64,000 bases of DNA. It comes from Rapana venosa (Eukaryota > Mollusca > Gastropoda > Neogastropoda > Muricidae). The notes under the pieces are model-generated. The model was not told where the DNA came from. It searched no databases and was given only the letters and a program-made list of their open reading frames with translations. Location of the stretch: positions 56,352,369 to 56,416,368 of the forward strand of contig CM054154.1 in the NCBI GenBank assembly GCA_028751875.1, read 5' to 3'. Shown here in pieces: positions 31,767 to 41,233 of this stretch; position 1 is the first letter of the stretch; every line of letters starts with the position of its first letter. The position numbers were made by a program, and so were the translations under genes.

Positions 31767-33251
31767 ATGGAGCAGAAACTGAAAATTTGGAGGCTCAAAG
31801 ACAAGAACATAGCCTTGGAATATGAGCAAAAAGTGAGAGAAAAAGCGGCTGGACAAGACCATGACTGGAACCAATTGAAAGAAATCCTCATGGAAGCAGC
31901 AAAAGAAACGTGTGGAGAGACCAAAGGAAGAAGACATCGACAGAGAGAAACATGGTGGTGGTGCGATACAGTGAAAGAAGCAATCCAAGAGAAGAAGAAA
32001 GCATTTAGGAAGTGGCAGCAAACAAAGATGTTTGAGGACAGAGAGATAAACAGGAGGAAATCAAAAGAAGCCACAAAAGCTGTAGCCCAAGCTAAAGAAA
32101 AAGCGTGGAATGAATGGTGTGTTGGACTTGATACAACTGAAGGTCAGCATAAGATGTTTCGAATTGCATGGCAGATGAGGAAAGAAGGGAAAGACATCAA
32201 TGTAGCAATATTTGTAAAAAATGAGTCTGGAAATATCATGACTGAGAAGCAAAATATTTTGCAGAGATGGAAGGATTACTTTCATGATCTGCTAAATATT
32301 GAGAATCCTCATGCAATCAAGGAAGTGGAGAAAGTTGAAGGACCTGTACAAGAAGTGACTGAAGATGAAATCAGAAGAGCAATTCGAACTATGAAAAAGA
32401 GAAAAGCCACGGGGCCATCAGGAGTGGTGACAGAAGTGATACAAGCAGCAGGAGAGGAAGGAGTAAAGCAACTTACGAAAATATGTCAGAAGATACAGCG
32501 GACAGAACAAATGCCCGAAGAATGGGAAGACAGTATTACTGTTCCCATTTTCAAGGGTAAAGGAGATGCACTAGTATGTGGAAAATACAGAGGAATCAGG
32601 CTTCTGGAACATGGCATGAAGATCTGGGAAAAAGTATTGGAAAGAATACTGAAGAGCCTGTGCAATATTGATGAAAAACAGTTTGGATTCCAGGCTGGCA
32701 AATCAACCATACATGGAATATTTATTGTGAAACAACTGCAGGAAAAGTATATGGAGAAGAAAAAGAGCTTGACGCACATCTTTGTCGACCTGGAAAAAGC
32801 TTTTGATAGAATACCCAGAAAGGCAATCCAATGGGCCTTGAGGAAACAAGGTGTTCCGGAGCACACCATCTCAATGGTTATGACTTTGTACACGAACTCC
32901 AGATCAAAAGTGAAAATTATAATCGGGACGTCAGAAAGCTTTGAGATAAAAGTAGGAGTGCACCAAGGATCTGCATTGAGCCCTCTGCTCTTTATCCTTG
33001 TGATGAATGAAATATCCAGGGAAGTGGAGAGACCAGAAGAGATCTGGGAACTGCTGTATGCTGACAACTTAGTACTGGTAGCTGAGAACAGTGATGATCC
33101 TACTCAAAGATTTGGCAATTGGAAACAGAGATTAGAACGCAGAGGAATGAAGGTAAATGTTGACAAGACCAAAGCAATGACAGTTGGAAAAGACCGCAGA
33201 ACACATAGAAAGCAAGGCAAATACTCGTGTGGTGTCTGCACAAAGGTTTAG
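31767..33251 (+). pseudogene. LINE D reverse transcriptase ORF with YADN in place of YADD
   Basis: A frame of 494 codons. Residues 1-170 are basic and helical (connector). The RT follows: PEEWEDSITVPIFKGKG (about 250-266), YRGIRLLEHGMKIWEKVLE (273-291), EKQFGFQAGKST (about 305-316), FVDLEKAFDRIPR (339-351, first catalytic Asp), VGVHQGSALSPLLF (396-409) and LLYADNLVLVAE (429-440). The second Asp of the (Y/F)xDD metal-binding box is Asn (codon AAC at 33,066-33,068), which should abolish polymerisation. The stop at 33,249 is out of frame with the zinc-finger continuation at 33,227-33,760. The clade is not certain; related RTs with an embedded CxxC finger are common in marine invertebrates, from memory. 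Confidence 0.85.
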
Positions 33252-33760
33252 GGAACAATTCGATCAAATGCTCCAAATGTCAATATTGGTGTCACAATAG
33301 ATGCTCAAAGCTCAAAAGTCTGGAGGACGGAGTATTTGTCTGCCCCAGTTGTATGAATAGGAAGGGTGAAGACAATACTGATGCAGGAAATGAGCTAGAA
33401 TTTGAACAAGGGAAGATAGAAGTGGTAGACGAATTCTGCTACCTTGGAGAGATGATGAGCTGCGAAGCAAAATCTGAGTTAGCTGTCAGAACCAGGAATA
33501 CGAGTGCTTGGAAGAAATGGAAAGAAGTGGCAAGTCTACTCGGAAATCAGAAAATCCAACTGGAGAGACGCTGCCTGATATATAAGGCCTGCATCAGACT
33601 TGTTCTCCTGTATGGCTCGGATACGTGGGTTTTCACAAAAACCGTCGAACGTTTGTTGAAGAGCTGTGAAAACCGAATGCTACGCTACATGACAAAATCA
33701 AATGGGAAGACAGGATCACGAATGAAGAACTATGGAGAATGTGCAAAGTTGATGATCTGA
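33227..33760 (+). pseudogene. LINE D zinc-finger-like segment and C-terminal RT region
   Basis: It continues LINE D in a second frame. With the CGVC just upstream in the first frame it forms Cys-X2-Cys...Cys-X2-Cys (KCSKC)...Trp-X-His-X2-Cys (YWCHNRC)...Cys-X2-Cys (VCPSC), the spacing of a PHD/CCHC-like finger. Then come VDEFCYLGEMM (RT thumb), ACIRLVLLYGSDTWV and CENRMLRYM. The frameshift lies around 33,225-33,250. The finger interrupts the normal path from YADD to the YLGE block, so it is an insertion in the RT thumb region, not a tail. Confidence 0.7.
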
Positions 33761-34124
33761 AGTCTGTAGCAAGTAGCAATAGACTGCGCTGGTTGGGCGC
33801 GTTCAACGGAAAGCAGACCACCACATCATAAAAAGAGCAATGAACTTCGTAGTGGATGGAGAGACCAAAGGGAAGACCTAGCAAAACCTGGACTGCCTGT
33901 ATTGCAGATGATCTTAGAGAAAGGGGCATAAATAAGGAGGAAGCTGAAAACAGAGAGAGATGGAGAAGGCTCATCAATGTCAAACCTCCCCTGGGAGAAA
34001 CATGACAAAAAAGGAAGAAGAAGATACAGAATTGGAAAGGGCTGGTCCACACCTGTCAAAACCCTACACTGTCTTTGCTTTTTTGGGGGTGGGGGGGTTG
34101 TTTGTTTGTTTGTTTGTTCCTCAG

Positions 34125-34209
34125 CGAGAACTCCAAGGTTTACCAATGGCGAGATTTTGAGTATGTGATCGTTTTTGTCGACTCCGGGGCAAATTTCTTT
34201 GCTTTCCAG
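34125..34209 (+). CDS. 85-bp host exon with strong splice sites
   Basis: The acceptor is a textbook pyrimidine tract, (GTTT)n then GTTCCTCAG|CGAG, and the donor is TTCCAG|GTAAGA. The frame that is open throughout enters needing one base to finish a codon and leaves in phase 0. It reads ENSKVYQWRDFEYVIVFVD and then SGANFFAFQ. The mix of aromatic and hydrophobic residues looks like a folded beta-rich segment. No family is recognised. Whether it belongs to the membrane-protein gene ending at 29,813 or to a separate gene is unknown. It starts about 115 bases after the end of LINE D. Confidence 0.65.
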
Positions 34210-34375
34210 GTAAGACTTTTTCTTTGGTTTTTTGTTTGTTTGTTTTTGGAATGACAGTTGAATTCTGGAAGTAATAACAGTCTCACTTCATTGCTGTTGG
34301 TGAGTGTGTGTGTGTGTATGTTCCTTCATTATGTTGAATTCTGGAAGTAATGACAATCTCACTTCATTGCAGTTG

Positions 34376-34427
<52 letters not shown>

Positions 34428-34748
34428 CTTCATCATGTTTGGTTGTTGTTGTTGTTTCCCTATGCTTGGTTTTGTTTTGTTTGTTGTTGTTGTTGGGTTA
34501 TTTTGGGATTTTGTTTCTTTTTGTTTCCAGGGTTTACTTGCTAGCAGGTGAATGTCTAAACTGTCCTGCCACACTCCTCCTCCTAGTCATGCTTATTTGT
34601 TTTGGTGGGGTTTCCCCCATTGGGGTTCTTTTATACAAAGTATGATACTGCCTAGCATGAATAAACTTTAAAGTAAACAGCAACACCCCCCCCCCACACC
34701 CCTCCTCCCCACACATTGGGTTTCTCTTGTCAAGATTTGATTTATTGC
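34210..34748. other. intronic sequence with duplicated segment and (GT)n
   Basis: 'gttgaattctggaagtaat' and what follows occurs twice (34,257 and 34,333), each followed by 'cacttcattgc' and a GT run; the second has a long (GT)n (34,378-34,424). Poly-C occurs at 34,686-34,695. There is no coding signal. Confidence 0.6.
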
Positions 34749-35019
34749 TAAACCTCCTAACAATTAAAGCCACTCTGATAGGGAAACAAATACAGCTGCA
34801 GAAAAAAAAAGGGTGAAAGGGTGGCGCAGCGCTAAGTGGCGACGCGTTCTCCCGCTCTCCCCGGGGAGAGCAGCCCGAATTTCACGGAGAGAAATCTGCC
34901 GTGACTTAAAGTGGTATGAAATAAAATCTGAGCGCTTTGATTTGTTGCTTTACAAGATTCAGCGCTATATAAATTCCATACATTATTATTATTATTATTA
35001 TTAAACCTCCTAACAATTA
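34749..35019 (+). mobile_element. SINE (type beta, 5'-truncated) with 18-bp target duplication
   Basis: The 18-mer taaacctcctaacaatta lies at 34,749-34,766 and 35,002-35,019. Between them is the 3' part of the beta SINE: 'gggtggcgcagcgctaag', 'ggagagcagcccgaatttca', 'cggagagaaatctgccgtga', then the LINE-derived tail 'caagattcagcgctatataa' and (ATT)n. The copy matches 39,723-39,950 (minus) so closely that the longest frame in both translates to the same 63 residues apart from the ATT tail. The LINE-like tail is shared with the CR1/L2-like LINEs in this window, which are the likely source of its mobilisation machinery. Confidence 0.88.
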
Positions 35020-35039
35020 CTACACTTATCTATGTACAC

Positions 35040-35460
35040 AAACATACTTAAATGCACACTCAAATACACATTCCATACACAAATGTAAGCCTATGCTCTC
35101 TCTCTTCCGCTCTCTCTCTCTCTAACCCACACATCCACACACACATCTTTTTTAGTTTTTATTCAGTACTATTATCTGACACTTCTGTTATTGTTTGCAT
35201 TCTCTTGTTTAGATTACTTTTCCCCGTCTAAAATCACTAAATGTGAATAGACGTTAAACTGAAGATATCACATCTAAACACTCATCCACACACACACACA
35301 TCCACACATACATCCACAGACACACACATCCACACACAAACAGACACATTCCATACACAAATGTAAGCCTATGCTCTCTCTCTCACTCCACATCCACACA
35401 CACAGACACACACAGACACACACACAGACAGACACAGACACAGACACACAGACTACAGCT
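35040..35460. repeat. CA/CT low-complexity block with a duplicated segment
   Basis: 'cattccatacacaaatgtaa' plus 'gcctatgctctctctct' occurs at 35,070 and again at 35,347. The rest is 'cacacacatccacacaca'-type repeat. Confidence 0.8.
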
Positions 35461-35912
35461 GTCCCGCCAAAGCTGCAGTGGTCAGAAGATGGTCAACAGC
35501 AGCAGCGAAATCAGCGGCCAGAAGGAAGGGAGGGGGAGTGATGGTGCCTTCGTCCCCCGCCCGATACTTTCCTGCACACAGACAATCCTTGTGCAGTTCT
35601 GCGGTCTGTCCCCTTGTACTGCTCTGGTCCATTCCTTTCCCTCGCGGGGAGGCCCGTCCGTATAGCTAGCATCCCCACCTTCTGGACATTCTGTGATAGC
35701 AATTCCCTCTTTTCTGTTCCTCTCTCTGTTTCTGCCTTGTTCCTTTTCTTCCTCCTTCTTGTCCGTTTTCTGCCATCTTGGCCCACTCTCCTGCCTTTTT
35801 CCACAAAGCCTTGAAAGATAACACGTCTCTGCCAGGCCGAAGTCGGATGCACTGGGCCTGAACTGTCGGGTTGTTAATGGCAGTGTTCACCAAAGCAGAA
35901 AGAAGAACTATA
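35461..35912 (+). mobile_element. dispersed repeat, longer copy (copy 2)
   Basis: It shares the 3' 220 bp with 17,455-17,705 and extends about 190 bp further 5'. The sequence is GC-rich and non-tandem, and no terminal repeats or protein are recognised. An (ATTGT)n run follows at 35,913-35,940. Confidence 0.6.
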
Positions 35913-36277
35913 ATTGTATTGTATTGTATTGTATTGTATTAGAAGTCAGGTCAGTCAGAGAAGTTCTCTGTTACTGCTACTGGTATCCATGTAACCCAGT
36001 ACAACCTGTCGCATGTGGGGGAAGAAACCCCAATAGAAAAAAACACACCAAAACATATGGAGACTTGGAGAGGAGATTGGCACCACCAAGGAATATCCTA
36101 AGCCCACAGAAAAAACATGAAAGACAAATGCAAAGCCAATATGATACCGGATTGGTCGAGGCCCGGGTTACCAACGACCACGCTTTCCATTGATCAACAC
36201 CAGGGTGGAAGTGACAAGTCAGCTACTGGAATTAAAACATTACTTAAGCTCCCTAGAGAACAGATCACCATTGGTAC

Positions 36278-37228
36278 ATGGAACGTCCTACACTCTACCA
36301 GTGCGGAAAAATCAAAGAACTAGAATATGAGCTTGGCCGCTATAAATGGGACATTATTGGAATAGGAGAAGTGAGATGGACAGGATTTTGTGAGACATTG
36401 ACTGAAGAAGGCAACAAGATCTGGTACAGTGGCCAAGAGAAACATCACCAACATGGAGTGGCATTTATTGTCAGAAAGGAAGTAGTGGGGTGCATTATCA
36501 GCTGTACACCGGCTTCCAGCAGGATTATCAGCATCCGGGTGTCGGCCAAGCCCAAGAACATCACTATCATACAAATCTATGCACCATCATCTGACCATGC
36601 AGATGAAGAAGTAGAAGAATTTTACGAAGATCTTGAAGAAACCATTATGAAAATACCCAAGAAGGACATCATCATCATCATCCAAGGGGATTTTAACGCC
36701 AAAGTAGGTCCTGACTCTTACAACCAATGGGCCGGAACAGTTGGTCAGTTTGGAACTGGAGAGACCAACGACAGGGGACTACGTCTGCTGGAGTTTGCCT
36801 GCACCCACAGACTTACCATTGCCAATACCATCTATCCCCACAAGCAGTCAAGGAGGACAACCTGGCATGCGCCAAACGGCAAGATCCATAACCAAATAGA
36901 TTTTATCTTAACACCACGGCGCTTCAAATCCAGCATCAACAGAGCCAGAACAAGAACATACCCTGGAGCTGACATATGCAGCGACCACGACCTTGTGCTG
37001 CTGGTATTCAAAATGAAGCTGAAGAAAAACAAACAGCCTGCAAACCCACGTATTAAATTTGACGTGGACAAACTGAAAGATCCAGATGTCGAGGAGATCT
37101 TCCAAGCTAAGCTTGGCGGACGTTTTGCGGCATTAACCCTCCTGGACAATGACATCAATGACCTCATCAACAACTTTATGAGGCAGTCCGAGAAACAGCA
37201 GAGGAGTACTCGGTCGTCAGAGGAATAA
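36278..37228 (+). pseudogene. RTE-type endonuclease ORF of LINE E
   Basis: A frame of 316 codons with YQCGKIKELEYEL, IIGIGEVRWTGF (catalytic Glu; residues about 27-38), GVAFIVRKEV, ISIRVSAKPKNITIIQIYAP, QGDFNAKVG (136-144, catalytic Asp/Asn), GLRLLEFA, THNQID-type IHNQIDFIL (about 206-214) and SDHDLVLL (235-242, catalytic Asp-His). The conserved start block IGTWNV lies upstream in another frame (about 36,267-36,285), so a small indel near 36,285-36,300 separates it from the rest and the true ORF start is lost. Confidence 0.85.
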
Positions 37229-37256
37229 ACACCAGCCATGGACTACCAATGACATC

Positions 37257-37913
37257 TTGGACCTCTGCGATACAAGAAGAGCACTGAAACCAACCAGGTC
37301 TTTCAACCCTAAAGAATACCGGGAGGCCAACAATCTTGTGAAGAAATCAATCTTAAAGGCCAGAGAGAAGTGGATCAGTGATCAATGTGATGAGATCGAA
37401 AAAAGCATGAAAGTGGGCAACAGTAAAAAGGCATACGACACCCTGAAGAAACTCACAAAACCACTTCAAACCAAATCATCAGTCATTGAAGACAGCTCCG
37501 GAAACCTCCTCACAGAAAGCTCAGCTGCACTGAACAGGTGGTCTGAATATTGTCAAGAACTGTACAACTACCCAATACAATCTGACAAGAGCATAATAGA
37601 AGAGAAAGCAGCAACATCAAGAGCACCCTCACCATTACCTATACTGAGGGAAGAAGTGGAAGAAGCCATCCGCAGCTTACCAGTAGGAAAGTCCCCAGGA
37701 GCAGACAACATACCAGCAGAGCTGCTCAAGCATGGTGGCGAAACAGTCATCACACATGTTAGAAGATTTGGGAGACAAAACAGTGGCCAACAGAATGGAC
37801 ACAATCACTCATCATACCCCTGCCCAAGAAGGGGAATTTACGTCAATGCCAAAACTATAGAACAATCAGCCTCATCAGCCACGCCAGCAAGATCATGCTC
37901 AAAGTTATTTTGA
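37257..37913 (+). pseudogene. LINE E linker and RT fingers
   Basis: The frame runs from a basic linker (RSFNPKEYREANNLVKKSIL, AREKWISDQCDEIEKSM) to LREEVEEAIRSLPVGKSPG and ADNIPAELLKHGGE, the RT fingers signature. After about 37,770 the protein sense moves to another frame (KVILNRLKKEAEEHLAEEQ, from 37,900), so an indel lies near 37,770. Confidence 0.8.
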
Positions 37914-38664
37914 ATCGACTCAAGAAGGAGGCAGAAGAACACCTTGCAGAGGAACAAGCTGGGTTCAGGGCAGGCAGGAGCACAATCGAACAGATTTTTA
38001 ACTGCCACAACATCCTGATGGAAAACATCTTCAACATCAGAGAGACCTGTTCCACAACTTCATCGACTTCAAGAAGGCTGTCGACAGAGTATGGCATGAA
38101 GGCCTGTGGCAGGTCCTCAGAATGTTTGGCATTGAAGAAGGACTAGTGCAAACCATTCAAGCACTATACAACACCGCAAGCAGTGCAGTCCTGAACAATC
38201 AGGTCGGAGACTACTTCAAAACCACAGTTGGGGTCCGACAAGGATGCCTGTTATCTCCAGTCCTGTTTAATCTGTTCTTGGAAACATTATGAGAGAGACC
38301 CTCCATGACTTCCACCTCTACCATCTCCATTGGCGGCAGACCCCTCAACAACTTGCGGTTTGCCGATGACATTGACCTCATGGGCGGAAGTAACACAGAG
38401 CTGCAAGATCTTACGACCAGACTTGAGAACAGAGCTGGAGCATATGGGATGGAGGTGATCTCGGAGAAAAGTAAAGTACTTGTGAACAGCACGAGCAACG
38501 CCACTGCTAAAATTTACATGAACGGCCAACAACTGGAGGAGGTAGACGCTTTTAAATATCTTGGCCCTACACTCACAAAGGACGGGCGATCGACGACAGA
38601 AATCAAAGTCAGACTAGCCATGGCAACATCTTCCATGACAAAACTCACCACCATATGGAACAGT
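37895..38664 (+). pseudogene. LINE E RT core, split over three frames
   Basis: 37,895-38,040 gives EEQAGFRAGRSTIEQIF. 38,050-38,280 in another frame gives FKKAVDRVWHEGLWQVL and VGVRQGCLLSPVLFNLFLE. 38,305-38,664 gives GGRPLNNLRFADDIDLMGG (FADD box intact), MEVISEKSKVLVN and FKYLGPTLTKDG. Breaks are near 38,040-38,050 and 38,285. The first catalytic Asp region reads FKKAVDR where FKKAFDR is usual. Confidence 0.8.
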
Positions 38665-38772
38665 AAAGACATATTTATTTCAAACCTAAGATTTTCCTCT
38701 CCTGCCTCATCTCATAGTTTTTTTTCCCCTGCCTTCAACAACCAAGATTCTATTGCCCTGCCAGGGTGTGTG

Positions 38773-38810
<38 letters not shown>

Positions 38811-38927
38811 GTGCACATTTGGACTTGATGGAACTATTGCTTGTCACTGGTTGTATGACTGTGTAAGAATGAGTTGAGTGCAAGCGCTTTGATTTGTCTC
38901 TGCAAGATATAGCGCTATATAAATTCC

Positions 38928-39023
<96 letters not shown>

Positions 39024-39024
39024 A
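38660..39024 (+). mobile_element. 5'-truncated CR1/L2-like LINE 3' end inserted in LINE E
   Basis: It starts inside the RT coding sequence after 'ggaacagtaaaga' and ends in a very long (ATT)n (38,932-39,019) followed by 'aaagagatcag', giving a short target duplication around 'taaaga'. Its 'tttcaaacctaagattttcc' block matches the reverse complement of LINE copy B at 40,470-40,495, and 'gcgctatataaattcca' is the shared 3' end. Confidence 0.8.
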
Positions 39025-39417
39025 GAGATCAGTTTCCCAATCAAACTAAAGCTCTACAAAGCCCTAATTCAGACTATCCTGCTGTACGGAAGTGAAACCT
39101 GGACATTGACTGCTGAAACAGCAAAGCGAATCCAGTCATTTGAAACAAAATGCCATAGAAAACTACTGGGCATATCCTGGAGAGAACGAAAGACCAATGA
39201 ATTTGTCAAGAGTCAAATAACACGGCTGGCAGGTCCACAGGAACCCCTTCTCACCATCGTCAAGAAGAAAAAGCTGACATGGTTCGGCCACGTCACCCGC
39301 CACAACACTCTGCCAAAAACAGTACTGCAGGGAACACTCGAAGGTGGCAGAAAGAGGGGAAGACAGAACAAGTCATGGATGGACAACATCAGAGAATGGA
39401 CCAGGATGAATGACTGA
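39025..39417 (+). pseudogene. LINE E RT C-terminal domain
   Basis: It resumes after the insertion with ISFPIKLKLYKALIQTILL and YGSETWTLTAETAKRIQSF, then KCHRKLLGISWRERKTN, LTWFGHVTRHNTLP and RKRGRQNKSWMDNIREWT, the usual RTE C-terminal order, ending at a stop at 39,415-39,417. Confidence 0.85.
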
Positions 39418-39521
39418 GCAGAGCCGAGGACCGAGATGGATGGAGGAGGCTTACCACGGCATCGTCTTTCGTGTCTCCCCCACGACCGCCAAGGTCACGG
39501 GTCTGATGATGATGATGATGA

Positions 39522-39626
39522 TTGTATTGTATTGTATTGTATTGTACTGAAGTGTACTGTAGACCACTTTCAGTCATGGCAGATTTCTCTGTGTGAAATT
39601 TGGGCTGCTCCCCTCAGGGAGAGAGG
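39522..39626 (-). mobile_element. SINE 3' fragment with (TACAA)n tail
   Basis: On minus: 'ctgaggggagcagcccaaat', 'cagagaaatctgccatgact', 'gaaagtggtctacag', then repeated TACAA (39,522-39,545). It is a third SINE tail type joined to the same 'agcagcccaaattt' block as the beta SINE. Confidence 0.65.
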
Positions 39627-39720
39627 AGGACGGGATTGCCTAGTGGTCAGAACATTACGCTCGCAATCTGATGACCCGGGTTCGATTCCCGTTCAAGGGG
39701 ATAATTTCCTCTGGAGTTAA
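39627..39720 (+). mobile_element. SINE alpha head fragment
   Basis: 'gggattgcctagtggtcaga' (A box) and 'gggttcgattcccgttcaag' (B box) match the first 95 bases of the copy at 16,263. It is cut at 'ctggagttaa', where the next SINE begins. Confidence 0.8.
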
Positions 39721-39725
39721 TATTG

Positions 39726-39761
<36 letters not shown>

Positions 39762-40067
39762 TATGGAATTTATATAGCGCTGAATCTTGTAAAGCAACAA
39801 ATCAAAGCGCTCAGATTTTATTTCATACCACTTTAAGTCACGGCAGATTTCTCTCCGTGAAATTCGGGCTGCTCTCCCCGGGGAGAGCGGGAGAACGCGT
39901 CGCCACTTAGCGCTGCGCCACCCTTTCACCCTTTTTTTTTTTTTTTTTTTCTGCAGCTGTATTTGTTTCCCTATCAGAGTGGCTTTTTTCTAAGAATTTT
40001 GCCAGGGACAACTCTCTTGTTGCCGTGGGTTTTTTTACGTGCGCTAAATAATTACGTGTAACACACG

Positions 40068-40098
<31 letters not shown>

Positions 40099-40235
40099 TA
40101 GCGCCCAGACCACCACTCATAGTCTAATGGATGGGGGAAAAATTTCCGGTCCAAACGGGGTACGAACCGCCGCACACTTCAGACCCGGACTTTTCACTTT
40201 CTAGACAGGCGCGTTACCTCTAGACCACCGATCCA
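39721..40235 (-). mobile_element. full-length SINE (type beta) with LINE-derived 3' tail
   Basis: Read on minus from 40,235: tRNA-like head 'ggtggtctagaggtaacgcg' (A box) and 'ggcggttcgtaccccgtttg' (B-box region), central part with 'accgaggtcccgtgtg', 'ttacgtgcgc'-type block and 'gttgtccctggcaaaattct', then 'ggtggcgcagcgctaagtgg', 'agagcagcccgaatttca' and the tail 'caagattcagcgctatataa' with (ATT)n. The internal conserved block and chimeric tail fit the central-domain SINEs known in molluscs. It lies directly against the 3' end of LINE copy B. Confidence 0.85.
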
Positions 40236-40487
40236 CTGGAATTTATATAGCGCTATATCTCGTAAAAAACAAATCAAAGTGCTTTCATTCATCCTACTCA
40301 TTCACATGCAGCCAGTTACAATTAATAGGTTTTTAAAAACTCAAATGTATACCCACACGCTCGCGCCCATGCACACACATGCACACCCACTCACACACAT
40401 AAAGGTTGTACATTCCCGCAGGGTGATGGGGTTTTGGCTGTTGAGGGCTGGGACAAAAATGAAATGCAAGAGGTGAGAATCTTAGGT

Positions 40488-41233
40488 TTAAAATAAATGT
40501 GTCTTAAGGCCAGATTTAAAAGCGTCATAAGAAGGCTTTTGGGGAAGAGAGAGAGGGAGATCATTCCAGATCGATGGACCAGAAACGGAGAAAGAGCAGC
40601 GGCCAACGGAGGACTGGGTGAATCTAGGTATTCTTAAGCACAAGGTATCTGCAGCAGAGCGGAGGGAACAAGGAGTGTACAGGTGAATACATTCACAGAG
40701 GTAAGAGGGTACTGTTTTATGGAGGCATATGTAACAGAGGGTACTCATCTCATAGTTTACTCTCTGTGGTACAGGCAACCAGTGGAGAGATCACAGGAGA
40801 GAAGTAATGTGCTCAATTTTTTTCTTTCTGAGGACTAGGCAAGCTGCAGAGTTTTGTATATGTTGAAGAGAGTGGATAGATGATGCTGGCAGACCAGCCA
40901 GAAGAGAATTGCAATAGTCCAGACGTGAGAGAATGAGAACGACAGGTACTTTCGAACTGCATTGATGCGCTGCAATTGATAGTAGCACGACTGGCAGGTT
41001 TGGATGATGAATTTTTGCATGGAGAGTGTGTTGTCTATAATGACCCCTAGATATTTCACAGCAGTAGATAGAGGGACAGACGTATTGCCGAATTCTATTG
41101 AAGCTGTTGTGATGGAAGAGAGTTTGTGTTTGGTTCCTACAAGCATGGATTCGGTTTTATCTGCATTTAGCTGTAACTTGTTCTGTATCATCCAATTTTG
41201 GATATCTTGAAGGCAGTAGGGCATATTAATCAA
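40488..41233 (-). pseudogene. LINE copy B, RT C-terminal half in three frames
   Basis: Minus strand, from LQDIQNWMIQNKLQLNADK (41,200) through VKYLGVIIDN, LSRLDYCNSLLAGLPAS (about 40,900) to YTPCSLRSAADTLCLRIP and FSVSGPSIWNDLPLSL, ending in KSGLKTHLF at about 40,490. At least two frameshifts lie between 40,780 and 40,990. The YADD box of copy A is not intact: the equivalent near 41,290 is degraded ('gcctaaaaatgatag' on plus). Confidence 0.75.

Larger units (their letters stand above)
31640..34010 (+). mobile_element. non-LTR retrotransposon with zinc-finger segment (LINE D), defective
   Basis: Order on plus: RT ORF (31,767-33,251), a frameshift, a Cys/His zinc-finger-like block (about 33,222-33,350), the C-terminal block with LYGSDTWVFTKT (to 33,760), then in changing frames LRWLGAFNGK and GRPSKTW with RWRRLI, ending near a short A-rich stretch at 34,005-34,020. 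No endonuclease is recognisable upstream, so the copy is probably 5'-truncated. Defects are the YADN catalytic box and several frameshifts. Confidence 0.8.
36000..39521 (+). mobile_element. RTE-clade LINE (LINE E), frameshifted and interrupted
   Basis: Order on plus: endonuclease (36,250-37,228), linker and RT fingers (37,257-37,770), RT core in shifting frames (37,770-38,664), an inserted CR1/L2-like 3' end (38,665-39,024), the RT C-terminal part (39,025-39,417), and a 3' end in 'gtctgatgatgatgatgatg'. The short tandem 3' tail and the endonuclease style (similar to the RTE domain fused in craniofacial development protein 2) support the RTE clade. It is unable to move: at least four frameshifts plus the insertion. 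Confidence 0.85.

Noticed and set aside
34813..35004. Conserved 63-residue protein (also at 39,717-39,929)
   Set aside because: The identity comes from two copies of the same SINE, not from protein conservation.
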